From the NCBI RefSeq assembly GCF_031157275.1, contig NZ_JAVIFW010000006.1, positions 124,001-188,000 of the forward strand: a stretch of 64,000 nucleotides of DNA, read 5' to 3'. The stretch's first letter is position 1. The number at the start of each line of letters is the position of its first letter. The translations under genes were made by a program, and so were the position numbers. This stretch comes from Streptomyces sp. LHD-70 (GTDB taxonomy: Bacteria > Actinomycetota > Actinomycetes > Streptomycetales > Streptomycetaceae). The notes under the pieces are model-generated. The model was not told the origin of the DNA. It saw only the letters and a list, made by a program, of their open reading frames with translations, and ran no database searches. Positions 18,023 to 26,572 of this stretch are shown piece by piece.

Positions 18023-18619
18023 ATGGCGAAGACCGGTACGACGACCCAGGGGCTGCGCACGGCGATCGAGCGCAGCGGCTACTACCCGGCTCTCGTGGCC
18101 GAGGCGGTGGAGGCCGCCGTCGGCGGCGAGTCGATCGCGTCGTACCTGGTGCACCAGGAGACCACGTTCGACGCCAACGAGGTCCGCCGCCACGTCACGG
18201 TCCTCGTCCTCACCGGCACCCGCTTCATCGTCAGCCACACCGACGAGCAGGCCGCCGACTCCACCTCGCCGACGCCGTACGCGACCACCTCCACCGAGTC
18301 CGTGAAGCTCGGCCGGATCTCCTCGGTCGTGGTCAGCAGGGTCGTCGCGAACCCGGAGCGGTACCAGCCCGGCAGCCTGCCCCGCGAGGTCCTGCTCACC
18401 ATCGGCTGGGGCGCCGTCTCCCGTATCGACCTCGAGCCCGCGGCCTGCGGCGACCCCAACTGCGAGGCCGACCACGGGTACACCGGCAGCTCCACGGCGG
18501 ACGACCTGAGCCTGCGCGTCAGCGAGGCGGGCGACGGCCCGGACACTGTGCGCCAGACCCTGGCCTTCGCCCAGGCACTCTCCGAAGCGACCGCGGCCAC
18601 CGCCGCGAGCACCCGCTGA
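18023..18619 (+). CDS. DUF5998 family protein
   Basis: A 198-residue cytoplasmic protein of a family restricted to Actinobacteria and lacking a known function. It starts MAKTGTTTQGL, has a central beta-rich region (TVLVLTGTRFIVSHTDE) and a cysteine pair in CGDPNCEADHG that could bind a metal. It is followed without a gap (TGATG overlap) by an alkaline-phosphatase-superfamily gene, so the two are co-translated. The spacing suggests a shared promoter in the 120 bp after the acetyltransferase gene. Confidence 0.85.
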   Translation: MAKTGTTTQGLRTAIERSGYYPALVAEAVEAAVGGESIASYLVHQETTFDANEVRRHVTVLVLTGTRFIVSHTDEQAADSTSPTPYATTSTESVKLGRISSVVVSRVVANPERYQPGSLPREVLLTIGWGAVSRIDLEPAACGDPNCEADHGYTGSSTADDLSLRVSEAGDGPDTVRQTLAFAQALSEATAATAASTR

Positions 18620-19878
18620 TGTCCCACCCGTCTCCCCCCTCCGCCCATGACCGAGGTCGCTACGCGCCCGCCCCTCCGGATTCGTACTGGCCGGACGGCC
18701 CCGCGGAGTTCCTCTCCGTCCACTCCGCTCCGGTACCCGCGTACGGCACGGGATCCCTCGCCGATCTGCTGCCCACCCTCGTCACCGGCATGGACGTGCA
18801 GGTGCCCGGCTCGCACGCGCAGATCCCGGAGCTCACCGCCGCCGACCGCAACTGCGTCTTCCTCATCGACGGCCTGGGCTGGGAGCAACTGCTCGCCCAC
18901 CCCGACGAGGCCCCGTTCCTGACCTCCCTGATCGGCAGCTCCCGCGGTGGCACCGGGCGCCCCATCACCGTGGGCTTCCCCGCGACCACCGCGACCTCGC
19001 TCGCCTCGGTCGGCACCGGACTGCCGCCCGCCGCACACGGCCTGCCCGGCTACACGGTGCGCAACCCGGAGACCGACGCGCTGATGAACCAGCTGCGCTG
19101 GAACCCCTGGACCCCGCCGCACCTCTGGCAGCCGTATCCGACGGTCTTCCAGATCGCCCACGAGGCCGGAGTGCACACCGCCCAGGTGTCGTCGCCCGCC
19201 TTCGCGCAGACCCCGCTCACCAAGATCGCCCTCAGCGGCGGCACCTTCCACGGCAGGCTCTCCGGCGAGGAGCGGATGGACCTCGCGGCGGAGCAACTCG
19301 CCGCGGGGGACCGGTCGTTGGTCTACACGTACTACTCCGAGGTGGACGGCAAGGGCCACCGCTTCGGTGTCGACTCGGACGCCTGGCGCGGCCAGCTGAT
19401 GTATGTCGACCGCCTGGTGCAGCGCCTCGCCGAGCAGCTGCCGCCCCGCTCCGCGCTGTACGTGACCGCCGACCACGGCATGATCGACATCCCCTTCGAC
19501 GAGCAGCACCGCATCGACTTCGACGAGGACTGGGAGCTGCGCGCGGGCGTCGCCCTGCTCGGCGGCGAAGGCCGTGCCCGGCACGTCTACGCCGTCCCCG
19601 GCGCCGAGGGCGACGTGCTGACCTGCTGGCGCGAGGTGCTCGGCGAGCAGTTCTGGGTGGCGAGCCGCGAGGAGGCCATCGCCGCGGGCTGGTTCGGCCC
19701 GCCGGGGAGCTGCGACGAGCGGGTGTACGGCAGGCTCGGCGACGTGATCGCCGCAGCGCGCGACGACGTCCTGATCATCGCCTCGGAGCGGGAGCCCAAC
19801 GAGTCCGCGATGGTCGGCAACCACGGCTCCATGACGGCGATCGAGCAGCTGGTGCCGCTCCTCGAAGTCCGCACCTGA
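18619..19878 (+). CDS. Alkaline-phosphatase-superfamily phosphodiesterase/nucleotide pyrophosphatase
   Basis: A 419-residue metal-dependent hydrolase of the nucleotide pyrophosphatase/phosphodiesterase group. Metal-binding and active-site elements are visible: FLIDGLGWE near residue 88, PATTATSLASVGTGLPP near 118-134 with the threonine nucleophile, YSEVDGKGHRFG near 240 and TADHGMIDIP near 285. No signal peptide is evident. The ATG overlaps the stop of the DUF5998 gene by one base. Substrate is unknown; nucleotides or phospholipid headgroups are typical for the group. Confidence 0.85.
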   Translation: MSHPSPPSAHDRGRYAPAPPDSYWPDGPAEFLSVHSAPVPAYGTGSLADLLPTLVTGMDVQVPGSHAQIPELTAADRNCVFLIDGLGWEQLLAHPDEAPFLTSLIGSSRGGTGRPITVGFPATTATSLASVGTGLPPAAHGLPGYTVRNPETDALMNQLRWNPWTPPHLWQPYPTVFQIAHEAGVHTAQVSSPAFAQTPLTKIALSGGTFHGRLSGEERMDLAAEQLAAGDRSLVYTYYSEVDGKGHRFGVDSDAWRGQLMYVDRLVQRLAEQLPPRSALYVTADHGMIDIPFDEQHRIDFDEDWELRAGVALLGGEGRARHVYAVPGAEGDVLTCWREVLGEQFWVASREEAIAAGWFGPPGSCDERVYGRLGDVIAAARDDVLIIASEREPNESAMVGNHGSMTAIEQLVPLLEVRT

Positions 19879-19933
19879 ACACCACAGCCGCGCCCCACCC
19901 CCCACGTACGTACCGAAAGGTCCTCAACTCCCC

Positions 19934-20584
19934 ATGCCCGAGATGGTGTTCTTCTCCGGAACCATGGACTGCGGCAAGAGCACCCTTGCACTCCAGATCG
20001 GGCACAACCGGTCGGCGCGGGGACTGCGGGGCGTGATCTTCACCCGGGACGACCGGGCGGGCGAGGGCAAGCTGTCCTCCCGGCTCGGCCTGGTCACGGA
20101 GGCCGTCGAGGCGGCACCGGGCCTCGATCTGTACGGGTACCTGGTGGAGCTGATGTCGCAGGGTGAGCGGGTGGACTACGTGATCGTGGACGAGGCGCAG
20201 TTCCTCGCGCCCGAGCAGATCGACCAGCTGGCCCGGGTCGTGGACGACCTGGACATGGACGTCTTCGCGTTCGGCATCACCACGGACTTCCGCACCAAGC
20301 TCTTCCCCGGCTCGCAGCGCCTGATCGAACTCGCCGACCGCATAGAGACGTTGCAGGTCGAGGCGATGTGCTGGTGCGGCGCCCGGGCCACGCACAACGC
20401 CCGTACGGTCGGCGGCGCGATGGTCGTCGAGGGCGAGCAGGTCGTCGTCGGCGATGTGGACCGCCCGGCCGAGGAGGTCGGGTACGAGGTGCTGTGCCGC
20501 CGCCATCACCGCCGCCGCATGACGAGCGCCTCGTCCCGGGCGGCGGCGGTGTCGCCGGACGTGCTGCCGGTGACGTCGGCCTGA
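19934..20584 (+). CDS. tdk: Thymidine kinase
   Basis: A 216-residue type II thymidine kinase that phosphorylates thymidine for salvage. The P-loop GTMDCGKST is at residues 9-17, the Walker B-like VDEAQF near 92-97, and the zinc-binding lasso uses CWCGARATHNAR near 145 and CRRHH near 190. It follows the phosphodiesterase gene by 55 bp on the same strand. The 20-residue Ser/Ala-rich tail is typical of Streptomyces versions. Confidence 0.92.
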   Translation: MPEMVFFSGTMDCGKSTLALQIGHNRSARGLRGVIFTRDDRAGEGKLSSRLGLVTEAVEAAPGLDLYGYLVELMSQGERVDYVIVDEAQFLAPEQIDQLARVVDDLDMDVFAFGITTDFRTKLFPGSQRLIELADRIETLQVEAMCWCGARATHNARTVGGAMVVEGEQVVVGDVDRPAEEVGYEVLCRRHHRRRMTSASSRAAAVSPDVLPVTSA

Positions 20585-20610
20585 CCTCTGACTGGTGCGT
20601 AACCCCGGGG

Positions 20611-21187
20611 CTACGGCGTCGCCGGGCAGGAAGCTGTGCCGGTGTCGACCGGTACGGACCTCGTCTGCTTCGACGGCACCTTGAGGATGCCGTCCCCGTC
20701 CGTGTCCCAGAGCAGGTACTGACCGTCCGACGAGCCGAAACTGAGGTACGGGCGCTCCGGGCGCAGTCTGCCTCCGTCTTCGTTGAGCTTCTCGGGATCT
20801 GTGGTGGGCTCGATGCAGACCCACTCTGGTTCGACCCCGAACATAGGCCGCGCAGACATACAGCGGCGCGTACCAGACGAACATGCGCAACAGCGTGCGT
20901 GCCAGATCCTCTTCATGCTCTACGGAGCGTCTTTGGCGGCCGAGATATACGCCCGGCGCACTGAACTGCTGCACCACCCGCCGGTTGAGGGCGCCGAAGA
21001 GTCGCACCTCTACGCAGTAGAACTTCGCCCCCACCTCCGGTCTGACGACCCCGGATGCCAGAGAGGTCTCGCCGTCCGCCTCGACGACGGGCCATCCTCC
21101 ATCCGTGAACGAGCCTTCAGCCCTCGCCCACTCCCGTGGCCCGCCCCGGACCTCGACGTGAACCAACACCCCGTGGTCGTACCGCAA
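20611..21187 (-). pseudogene. Hypothetical protein gene interrupted by one frameshift
   Basis: Two reading frames each carry half of a protein-like sequence. From a TTG at 21187, preceded by GGGGAGG at good spacing, the frame reads MRYDHGVLVHVEVRGG and continues to LLRMFVWYAPLYVCAA near 20845. The next frame continues naturally with MFGVEPEWVCIEPTTDPEKL and ends at 20611. The length of 577 bases is one base more than a multiple of three, fitting a single +1 shift. I do not recognise the family. It lies divergently, 195 bp from the STAND ATPase gene, and may belong to the same accessory insertion. A sequencing error or programmed shift is possible. Confidence 0.5.
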
Positions 21188-21382
21188 TTGATCGTGCCCT
21201 CCCCGTGCCGCCAGTCGATATCGAACGGAGGAGACACGTTTTCGCGGACTCTGGTTCCGCCGAGTCGATCTCCGGTATCGGGCAAGTTTCCGAAGCACCT
21301 GACGGTCTGTCGAACGACCCATACGCTGAGCGCAGATGATGTTGATGGCGCCGGTGTGGTGGGGCTCGGAGCAGGGGGAAGG

Positions 21383-24115
21383 GTGACGTCGATCTTCGTC
21401 GACCGTGTGGAGACGCTGGACGTGCTCGGCGGGGTGGCCGAGAGGCTGGCCCGGGGAGACGGCAGTTTTCTGGTTCTCGAAGCCGAGACCGGTATGGGCA
21501 AGTCCGCGTCCCTGGAGGAGTTTCGTGATCGCTCCGAGGGCGGGCCGTGCCGAGTGGTCCTGGTGAGAGGCACGCCGGGGATCGGCACGCGTCGTCCGTA
21601 CGGACCCTTCGTCGACGCCGTCAGCGAACTCCATGTGTCCGACGAACGGGGAGCACGGCGCTCATGGTGGGCCCGGTTGATGGGGCAAGGCGCCATGGCC
21701 GCGGCCCCCGACGTGCTCTCCGCGATGGTCCCGGGTCTCGGTGCGGCGTTCGCCGCCGGTCGTTCGGTGGCGCAGGCTGCGGTCTCCACCGGCTCCATCC
21801 CCGGCGACAGCCTGCTTCCCCTGCAGAGCGCCCTCAGCCTGCGCTGGATGGAGGTGCTCCTGGAGAAGGCACGTGAGGGGGCGCCGCTGCTGCTGATCAT
21901 CGATGACTTCCAGCGGTGCGACGAGGCGAGTCTGGAGGTCCTCGACCTGCTGTTGTCGCGCCTGGAGGGCGAACCGCTCGGGATCGTCCTGGGACTTGGG
22001 ACGTACGCGTCGGAGTCCGGCAACGGCAAAGTGGTGGAGAACCTCCTCGACGTATGGCAGGCGCGGTACCCGCAGCTGATGGACCGGCATTCGCTTCCGG
22101 CGCTTCCCGGTTGGGCGGTGGGCGAGCTGGTGCAGGCTCGCCTCGGTGGCCACGTGGTGCCGGACGGCTTCGCCGAGCGCCTGGCAGACGTGACCGGTGG
22201 GCGGCCGGTCTTCGTCGAGCAGTGCCTCAGGCTGTGGCGTCCCGGGTACGGAACCGAAGTACCGCTGCCGGACGAGCTGCCCGCGGCCGTGGAAGATCGG
22301 CTGCAACGGCTCGGCCCGCAGGAACGGGAACTGTTGACGGTCGGGGCAACGATGGGTGAGTTCTTCTTCTCCCACACCCTGGCGGAGGTGACCGGCCTGC
22401 CCCTGACTCAGGTTCAGGACCTGCTGCACCGGATCCAGCACGAGCACGGCCTGGTGCGCGAGCGGTCCCGCCGCGATATGCCGGGCTGGGCTGCCGCACT
22501 GCACGTCGACTGGTTCGACTTCGAGCATCGCGTTCTTCAACACGGCATCCGTGCCGGGCAGTCGGAAGGAGCACGGCTCGGCCGTCACGCACGGATTGCC
22601 GGAGCCCTCGCCGCCCTCCCCAGAGATGCGCTGACGAGCCTGCCGCGCGAAGTGCAGGTGATGATCGCCGATCAGCTTCGTGCGGCCGGACCGGCATGTG
22701 CCGCACAAAGTGCCGCCGCCCACTTCGAGTTGGCCCGCTCCTGCGCCGTGGAGGACTTGGCGTTCGCCCAGGCCGAGCAGTACTGCCGTACGGCCATCGA
22801 CGCGGCACGCCAGCTTCCGGAACAGCACTCCGACCGGGACCGTCGCCTGGTCGAGGCCATCGAGCTGCTGCTCAGCCTCACCGAGGTCCGTTGGCGGGGC
22901 CACAGCGCACAGGACGACCCCTCGGGCATCGACGCCCTGGCGACCGAGGCCGAGGGAGCTGCCCGGCGTCTTGGTGACAGGTTGCTCATCGCCCGTACGA
23001 CGCTGTTGCGCGGCAAGACACTCATGGCCGTGCGTGGCCTGCGACCCTCGCTCGACAAGCTCGAAGAGGCCGTCGCCCGAGCCCGGGAGTGCGGGGAGGG
23101 AGGCGTCACGACGCTCTTCGTCGCCCTGGTCGAGTACGGTCGCCAACTGCCGAAACTCAACCTGCGGGACGGGCTGCGCATCCTGTTCGAGGCAGAGCAG
23201 CTCTATGCGTCCGCCCCGCAACTGGGCGAGACCGGCAACCCGGTTCTGCAGCACGCCCGCAACCTCAACGAGATGCAGATCGGCGTCAACCTCTACGACT
23301 CCGGCCGGTTCACCGAAGCCCTCCACCGCCTCGAACACTGCGTCGACCGGCTGGACAGCGACACACCACAAGCCGAACTGCCCATCGCGCTCAACTACTT
23401 GGCTCAGCTCCACCTCGCCATGGGCGCGTACGAGGAAGCGCGTGCCGTGCTTCTGCGGGCTCTCGAAGTGGAGGGGGACAGCAGCGCCCGCAGCGGCTGG
23501 TACGCCTACAACAGCGCCTTGCTTGCCCTCCTCGTCGCCCGTGTCCCGGAGCGGGCCGACGAAGCTCTCCAGCGGATGCGGGACGCATGGACGCAGACCC
23601 AGGAATCCTCACTGGCCAACCTGGTTCCCATCGTGCGCAACCTCTACGTCGAGGTGCTCTTGGAGACCGGCCGCGACCTGCGTCTGGCCGAGCAGCTCGC
23701 CCGCGACACCCTGGTGGAGACCGAGACCACTGCCATGGTGCGCAGCACCATCGCCGCGCACGGCCTGCGGAGCCGTATTCACCTCGCCACCGGAGACACC
23801 GGCAGGGCAGCCGACGACGCCCGACGGGCTCTGGCTCTCCTCGAACAGTACGGAGAGATGCCGGCGCTGCGCACCGAGGAGGTGCTCCACGACGCGGCTC
23901 GCGCTCTCGCCGCGCACGGCGAAGGAGTCGAGGCCGCGGATCTGTTCGAGCGCGCCCGGGAGGAGGTGCTCCGCAAGGCGAACGGCATCGCCGACGAGCA
24001 ACGACGTGCCCACTACCTCACCGCGGTACCTCTCAACCGTGCCCTGTTCCGGGACGCGCCCAGCCATCCGGATACAGTGCGTGACCAGGGTCGGACGGGC
24101 CAGGAACAGGAATAG
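21383..24115 (+). CDS. STAND-like ATPase with helical (TPR-like) repeat tail
   Basis: A 910-residue signal-transduction ATPase. The Walker A motif ETGMGKSAS is only about 35 residues from the start and the Walker B LLLIIDDFQRCDE near 172-184, so no effector domain precedes the ATPase. A winged-helix-like region follows near 300-420. From about 480 on the protein is helical and TPR-like, with repeats such as FTEALHRLEHCVDRL and YEEARAVLLRALEVE. No C-terminal DNA-binding helix-turn-helix is seen, unlike LAL/LuxR regulators. The GTG at 21383 follows AGGGGGAAGG. It is followed after 16 bp by a QueD-like gene, surely one operon. The pairing suggests the ATPase senses a trigger and the enzyme acts; this is inference. 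Confidence 0.75.
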   Translation: MTSIFVDRVETLDVLGGVAERLARGDGSFLVLEAETGMGKSASLEEFRDRSEGGPCRVVLVRGTPGIGTRRPYGPFVDAVSELHVSDERGARRSWWARLMGQGAMAAAPDVLSAMVPGLGAAFAAGRSVAQAAVSTGSIPGDSLLPLQSALSLRWMEVLLEKAREGAPLLLIIDDFQRCDEASLEVLDLLLSRLEGEPLGIVLGLGTYASESGNGKVVENLLDVWQARYPQLMDRHSLPALPGWAVGELVQARLGGHVVPDGFAERLADVTGGRPVFVEQCLRLWRPGYGTEVPLPDELPAAVEDRLQRLGPQERELLTVGATMGEFFFSHTLAEVTGLPLTQVQDLLHRIQHEHGLVRERSRRDMPGWAAALHVDWFDFEHRVLQHGIRAGQSEGARLGRHARIAGALAALPRDALTSLPREVQVMIADQLRAAGPACAAQSAAAHFELARSCAVEDLAFAQAEQYCRTAIDAARQLPEQHSDRDRRLVEAIELLLSLTEVRWRGHSAQDDPSGIDALATEAEGAARRLGDRLLIARTTLLRGKTLMAVRGLRPSLDKLEEAVARARECGEGGVTTLFVALVEYGRQLPKLNLRDGLRILFEAEQLYASAPQLGETGNPVLQHARNLNEMQIGVNLYDSGRFTEALHRLEHCVDRLDSDTPQAELPIALNYLAQLHLAMGAYEEARAVLLRALEVEGDSSARSGWYAYNSALLALLVARVPERADEALQRMRDAWTQTQESSLANLVPIVRNLYVEVLLETGRDLRLAEQLARDTLVETETTAMVRSTIAAHGLRSRIHLATGDTGRAADDARRALALLEQYGEMPALRTEEVLHDAARALAAHGEGVEAADLFERAREEVLRKANGIADEQRRAHYLTAVPLNRALFRDAPSHPDTVRDQGRTGQEQE

Positions 24116-24131
24116 GGAGAGGAGCGGAACC

Positions 24132-24497
24132 GTGTTCACCATCACCAAGGAGTTCCACTTCTCCGCCAGCCATGTGCTGGACCGCCTGCCGTCCTGGCAC
24201 CCCTGTGCACGCATGCACGGCCACAACTACATCGTCGTTCTCGAGCTCAGCGCCGCAGACGACGCGCGCACCGAGAACGGCTTCGTGCGGGACTATCGAG
24301 AGCTCGGAGCGTTCAAGGAATGGATGGACGCCACACTCGACCACCGGCACTTGAACGAATCGATGGGGGGGGGTGCGCCACCCTCGGCAGAGAATCTGGC
24401 GAAATGGATCTTCGACACCTGGCGCGCAGAGATTCCTGAACTGAGCGCCGTGAGGATCTCGGAAACCCCCAAGACCTGGGCCATCTATCGGCCTTGA
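24132..24497 (+). CDS. 6-pyruvoyl-tetrahydropterin synthase / 6-carboxytetrahydropterin synthase-like (QueD family)
   Basis: A 121-residue protein of the QueD/PTPS fold, of normal family length. The zinc and catalytic residues are intact: FSASHVL supplies the first His, CARMHGHNY the catalytic Cys and the two further His, and LDHRHLNE the Asp/His of the triad. The family converts dihydroneopterin triphosphate to a pterin or 7-deazapurine precursor. The other enzymes of queuosine or deazapurine synthesis (FolE, QueE, QueC) are not nearby. The GTG at 24132 follows GGAGAGGAG. A run of nine G (24365-24373) lies inside the gene. It ends 35 bp from the convergent VOC gene. Confidence 0.85.
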   Translation: MFTITKEFHFSASHVLDRLPSWHPCARMHGHNYIVVLELSAADDARTENGFVRDYRELGAFKEWMDATLDHRHLNESMGGGAPPSAENLAKWIFDTWRAEIPELSAVRISETPKTWAIYRP

Positions 24498-24532
24498 CAT
24501 GACGGTTCACCCCTCTGCCGGGCCCGCCCCGC

Positions 24533-25306
24533 TCAGCCCGCCGAGCGCACGACGCTGAATACGGCTCCCTCCGGGTCCGCGACCGTCGCGAGCCGTCCGT
24601 TTGCGCTGTCGCACGGGGCGCGCAGCAGGTCCCCGCCGAGCTCGGTGATCCGTACGACCGCCTCGTCCACGTCCTCGACCTCGAAGTACGTCATCCAGTG
24701 CGGTCCGTGCTCGCGCGGCAGTACGTCCCCGACGCCATGGATGCCGGCCACCGCGCGCCCGTCCAACTGCAGGGTCACGTAGTCGAAGTCGGCCGAGACG
24801 ACCGGCTCCTCTTGGTACTCGAAGAGGCACGAGTAGAACTTGCCGACCGAGGCCGTCTCGTGGGTGATCAGTTCGTTCCAGACCGGAGTGCCCGGCCTGC
24901 CCGCGCCGGAGACACCGCTGTGCTCGGCGGCCTGCCAGACGCCGAAGACGGCGCCCACGGAGTCGGAGCCGATCGCCATGCGGCCCGCCTCACCGGCGTC
25001 GAGCGGCCCCACGCCGACGGTGCCGCCGCAGTGCCGGATGGTCTCCGCCGTGGTGTCCGCGTCGTCCGTCGCCAGATACGGGGTCCATGCGACGGGCAGA
25101 TGGCGGTCGGCCGGAAGTTGGCCGATTCCCGCCACCTCGTGATCGTCGAGCAGCGCCCGGACGTACGGCCCCAACTGCTCCGGCCCGGGGCGGAACTCCC
25201 AGCCGAACAGGGCGCCGTAGAACTCCTGGGTCGCGCCCAGGCCGTGCACCATCAGACTCACCCAGCAAGGCGTGCCAGGGGTGTGCCGAGCTGTGGACTC
25301 GGTCAT
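24533..25306 (-). CDS. VOC family protein (two glyoxalase-like domains)
   Basis: A 257-residue protein with two vicinal-oxygen-chelate domains: residues about 8-120 (PCWVSLMVHGLGATQEFYGA) and 135-255 (GTPVWNELITHETASVGKFY). Tandem VOC proteins of this type occur widely in Streptomyces as putative hydroxylases, glyoxalases or resistance proteins. Metal ligands are not clearly conserved, so catalysis is uncertain. The ATG at 25306 is chosen over the longer open frame because MTESTARHTPGTPCW is the usual N-terminus. Confidence 0.82.
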   Translation of the reverse strand: MTESTARHTPGTPCWVSLMVHGLGATQEFYGALFGWEFRPGPEQLGPYVRALLDDHEVAGIGQLPADRHLPVAWTPYLATDDADTTAETIRHCGGTVGVGPLDAGEAGRMAIGSDSVGAVFGVWQAAEHSGVSGAGRPGTPVWNELITHETASVGKFYSCLFEYQEEPVVSADFDYVTLQLDGRAVAGIHGVGDVLPREHGPHWMTYFEVEDVDEAVVRITELGGDLLRAPCDSANGRLATVADPEGAVFSVVRSAG

Positions 25307-25550
25307 CGTGACTCGTCTCCTCGGACCGTCATGGTGATCCACCGGGCGCCGGACGGAAGCCGGCACCCTCTCCTTGCACCCTGCGCTCAGGCCGCGCCGC
25401 GGTCCACGGGATCTTGGGGAGGATGCCCGGATTACCGCTGCTCATCCGCTTCCGCGCGGTTTCCCTCGGATGTCGATCCACGGAACGGCCGGCGGTGCAG
25501 GGTAGTCGTCCCTGGGCGGGGCGACCAGACTTTGCGCAAGGATGTGCCCC

Positions 25551-26402
25551 ATGACAGCCATCATCTCTGGATCCGAACTTGCGAGCGACCTGACCGGCGA
25601 GAACCCGCCGGTGCTCCTCGACGTCCGCTGGCAGCTCACCGCGGCCAAGGCGCCGGGTGAGCCCGCCTTCGACGGCCGTGCCGAGTACGCGGCCGGTCAT
25701 CTACCGGGTGCCGTCTTCGTGGACCTCGACGCGGAGCTGGCAGGACCGCCCGGCCCTGGCGGCCGCCATCCGCTGCCGGACCTGGACGTCTTCGGCGCGG
25801 CGATGCGCACGGTCGGGGTGTCCGCGGACCGTGACGTGGTCGTGTACGACGGCGGCCAGGGCTGGGCGGCCGCACGCGCCTGGTGGCTGCTGCGCTGGAC
25901 GGGGCACCCCTCGGTGCGCGTCCTCGACGGCGGCCTCGCGGCGTGGCAGGGCGAGCTGTCCACGCGTACGCCCGATCCCGAACCCGGCGACTTCGTGCCG
26001 AAGCCGGGGGAGACGGGTGCCGTGGACGCGGACGGCGCGGCCGCGCTCGCCCGCTCCGGCCTGCTCCTGGACGCCCGCGCGGCGGAGCGCTACCGGGGCG
26101 ACGTCGAGCCCATCGACCGGGTCGGCGGCCACATCCCGGGCGCGGTCTCGGCGCCGACGACGGACAACGTCGGCCCGGACGGCCGCTTCCTGCCGCGCGA
26201 GCAACTGGCCGATCGTTTCAGGTCACTTGGGGCCGTGAGCGGCACGGAGGTCGGCGTCTACTGCGGCTCGGGCGTCTCGGGCGCCCACGAGGTGCTCGCC
26301 CTCGCGGTCGCGGGCATCCCGGCGGTGCTCTACCCGGGCTCCTGGTCGGAATGGTCCGGCGACACGTCCCGCCCGGTGGCGACGGGCCCTGACCCGCAGT
26401 GA
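25551..26402 (+). CDS. Thiosulfate/3-mercaptopyruvate sulfurtransferase (two rhodanese domains)
   Basis: A 283-residue tandem rhodanese. The N-terminal domain (about 7-135) is inactive and the C-terminal one (about 150-280) carries the active-site loop CGSGVSG with Cys238. CGSGVSG is the loop typical of 3-mercaptopyruvate sulfurtransferase (SseA type), CRxGxR of thiosulfate enzymes, so the first is likelier. The ATG at 25551 is preceded by AAGGA at eight bases; an earlier in-frame ATG at 25542 would overlap that site. A perfect terminator hairpin follows at 26509. Confidence 0.87.
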   Translation: MTAIISGSELASDLTGENPPVLLDVRWQLTAAKAPGEPAFDGRAEYAAGHLPGAVFVDLDAELAGPPGPGGRHPLPDLDVFGAAMRTVGVSADRDVVVYDGGQGWAAARAWWLLRWTGHPSVRVLDGGLAAWQGELSTRTPDPEPGDFVPKPGETGAVDADGAAALARSGLLLDARAAERYRGDVEPIDRVGGHIPGAVSAPTTDNVGPDGRFLPREQLADRFRSLGAVSGTEVGVYCGSGVSGAHEVLALAVAGIPAVLYPGSWSEWSGDTSRPVATGPDPQ

Positions 26403-26508
26403 GTGGGTCTACGTACCCAGCGCACGTGCCCACGGTGAGTGTGCGTACGTAGACGCGGTGACTGTGCGTACGTACCCGCGGCGACTGAACGTTCCGCGGC
26501 GAGGACGC

Positions 26509-26550
26509 GAGGAGGGGCCCGAGCCGAAGATCCGGCTCGGGCCCCTCCTC
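26509..26550. terminator. Bidirectional terminator between sulfurtransferase and sepH
   Basis: An 18-bp perfect stem (GAGGAGGGGCCCGAGCCG and complement) with loop AAGATC, placed between two convergent genes, 23 bp from the sepH stop. Confidence 0.92.
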
Positions 26551-26572
26551 ATGCGCAGTCGGTACGGGCGCC

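Noticed and set aside
21383..24115. LAL/LuxR-type transcription regulator
   Set aside because: ATPase and helical repeats fit, but no C-terminal helix-turn-helix is visible.
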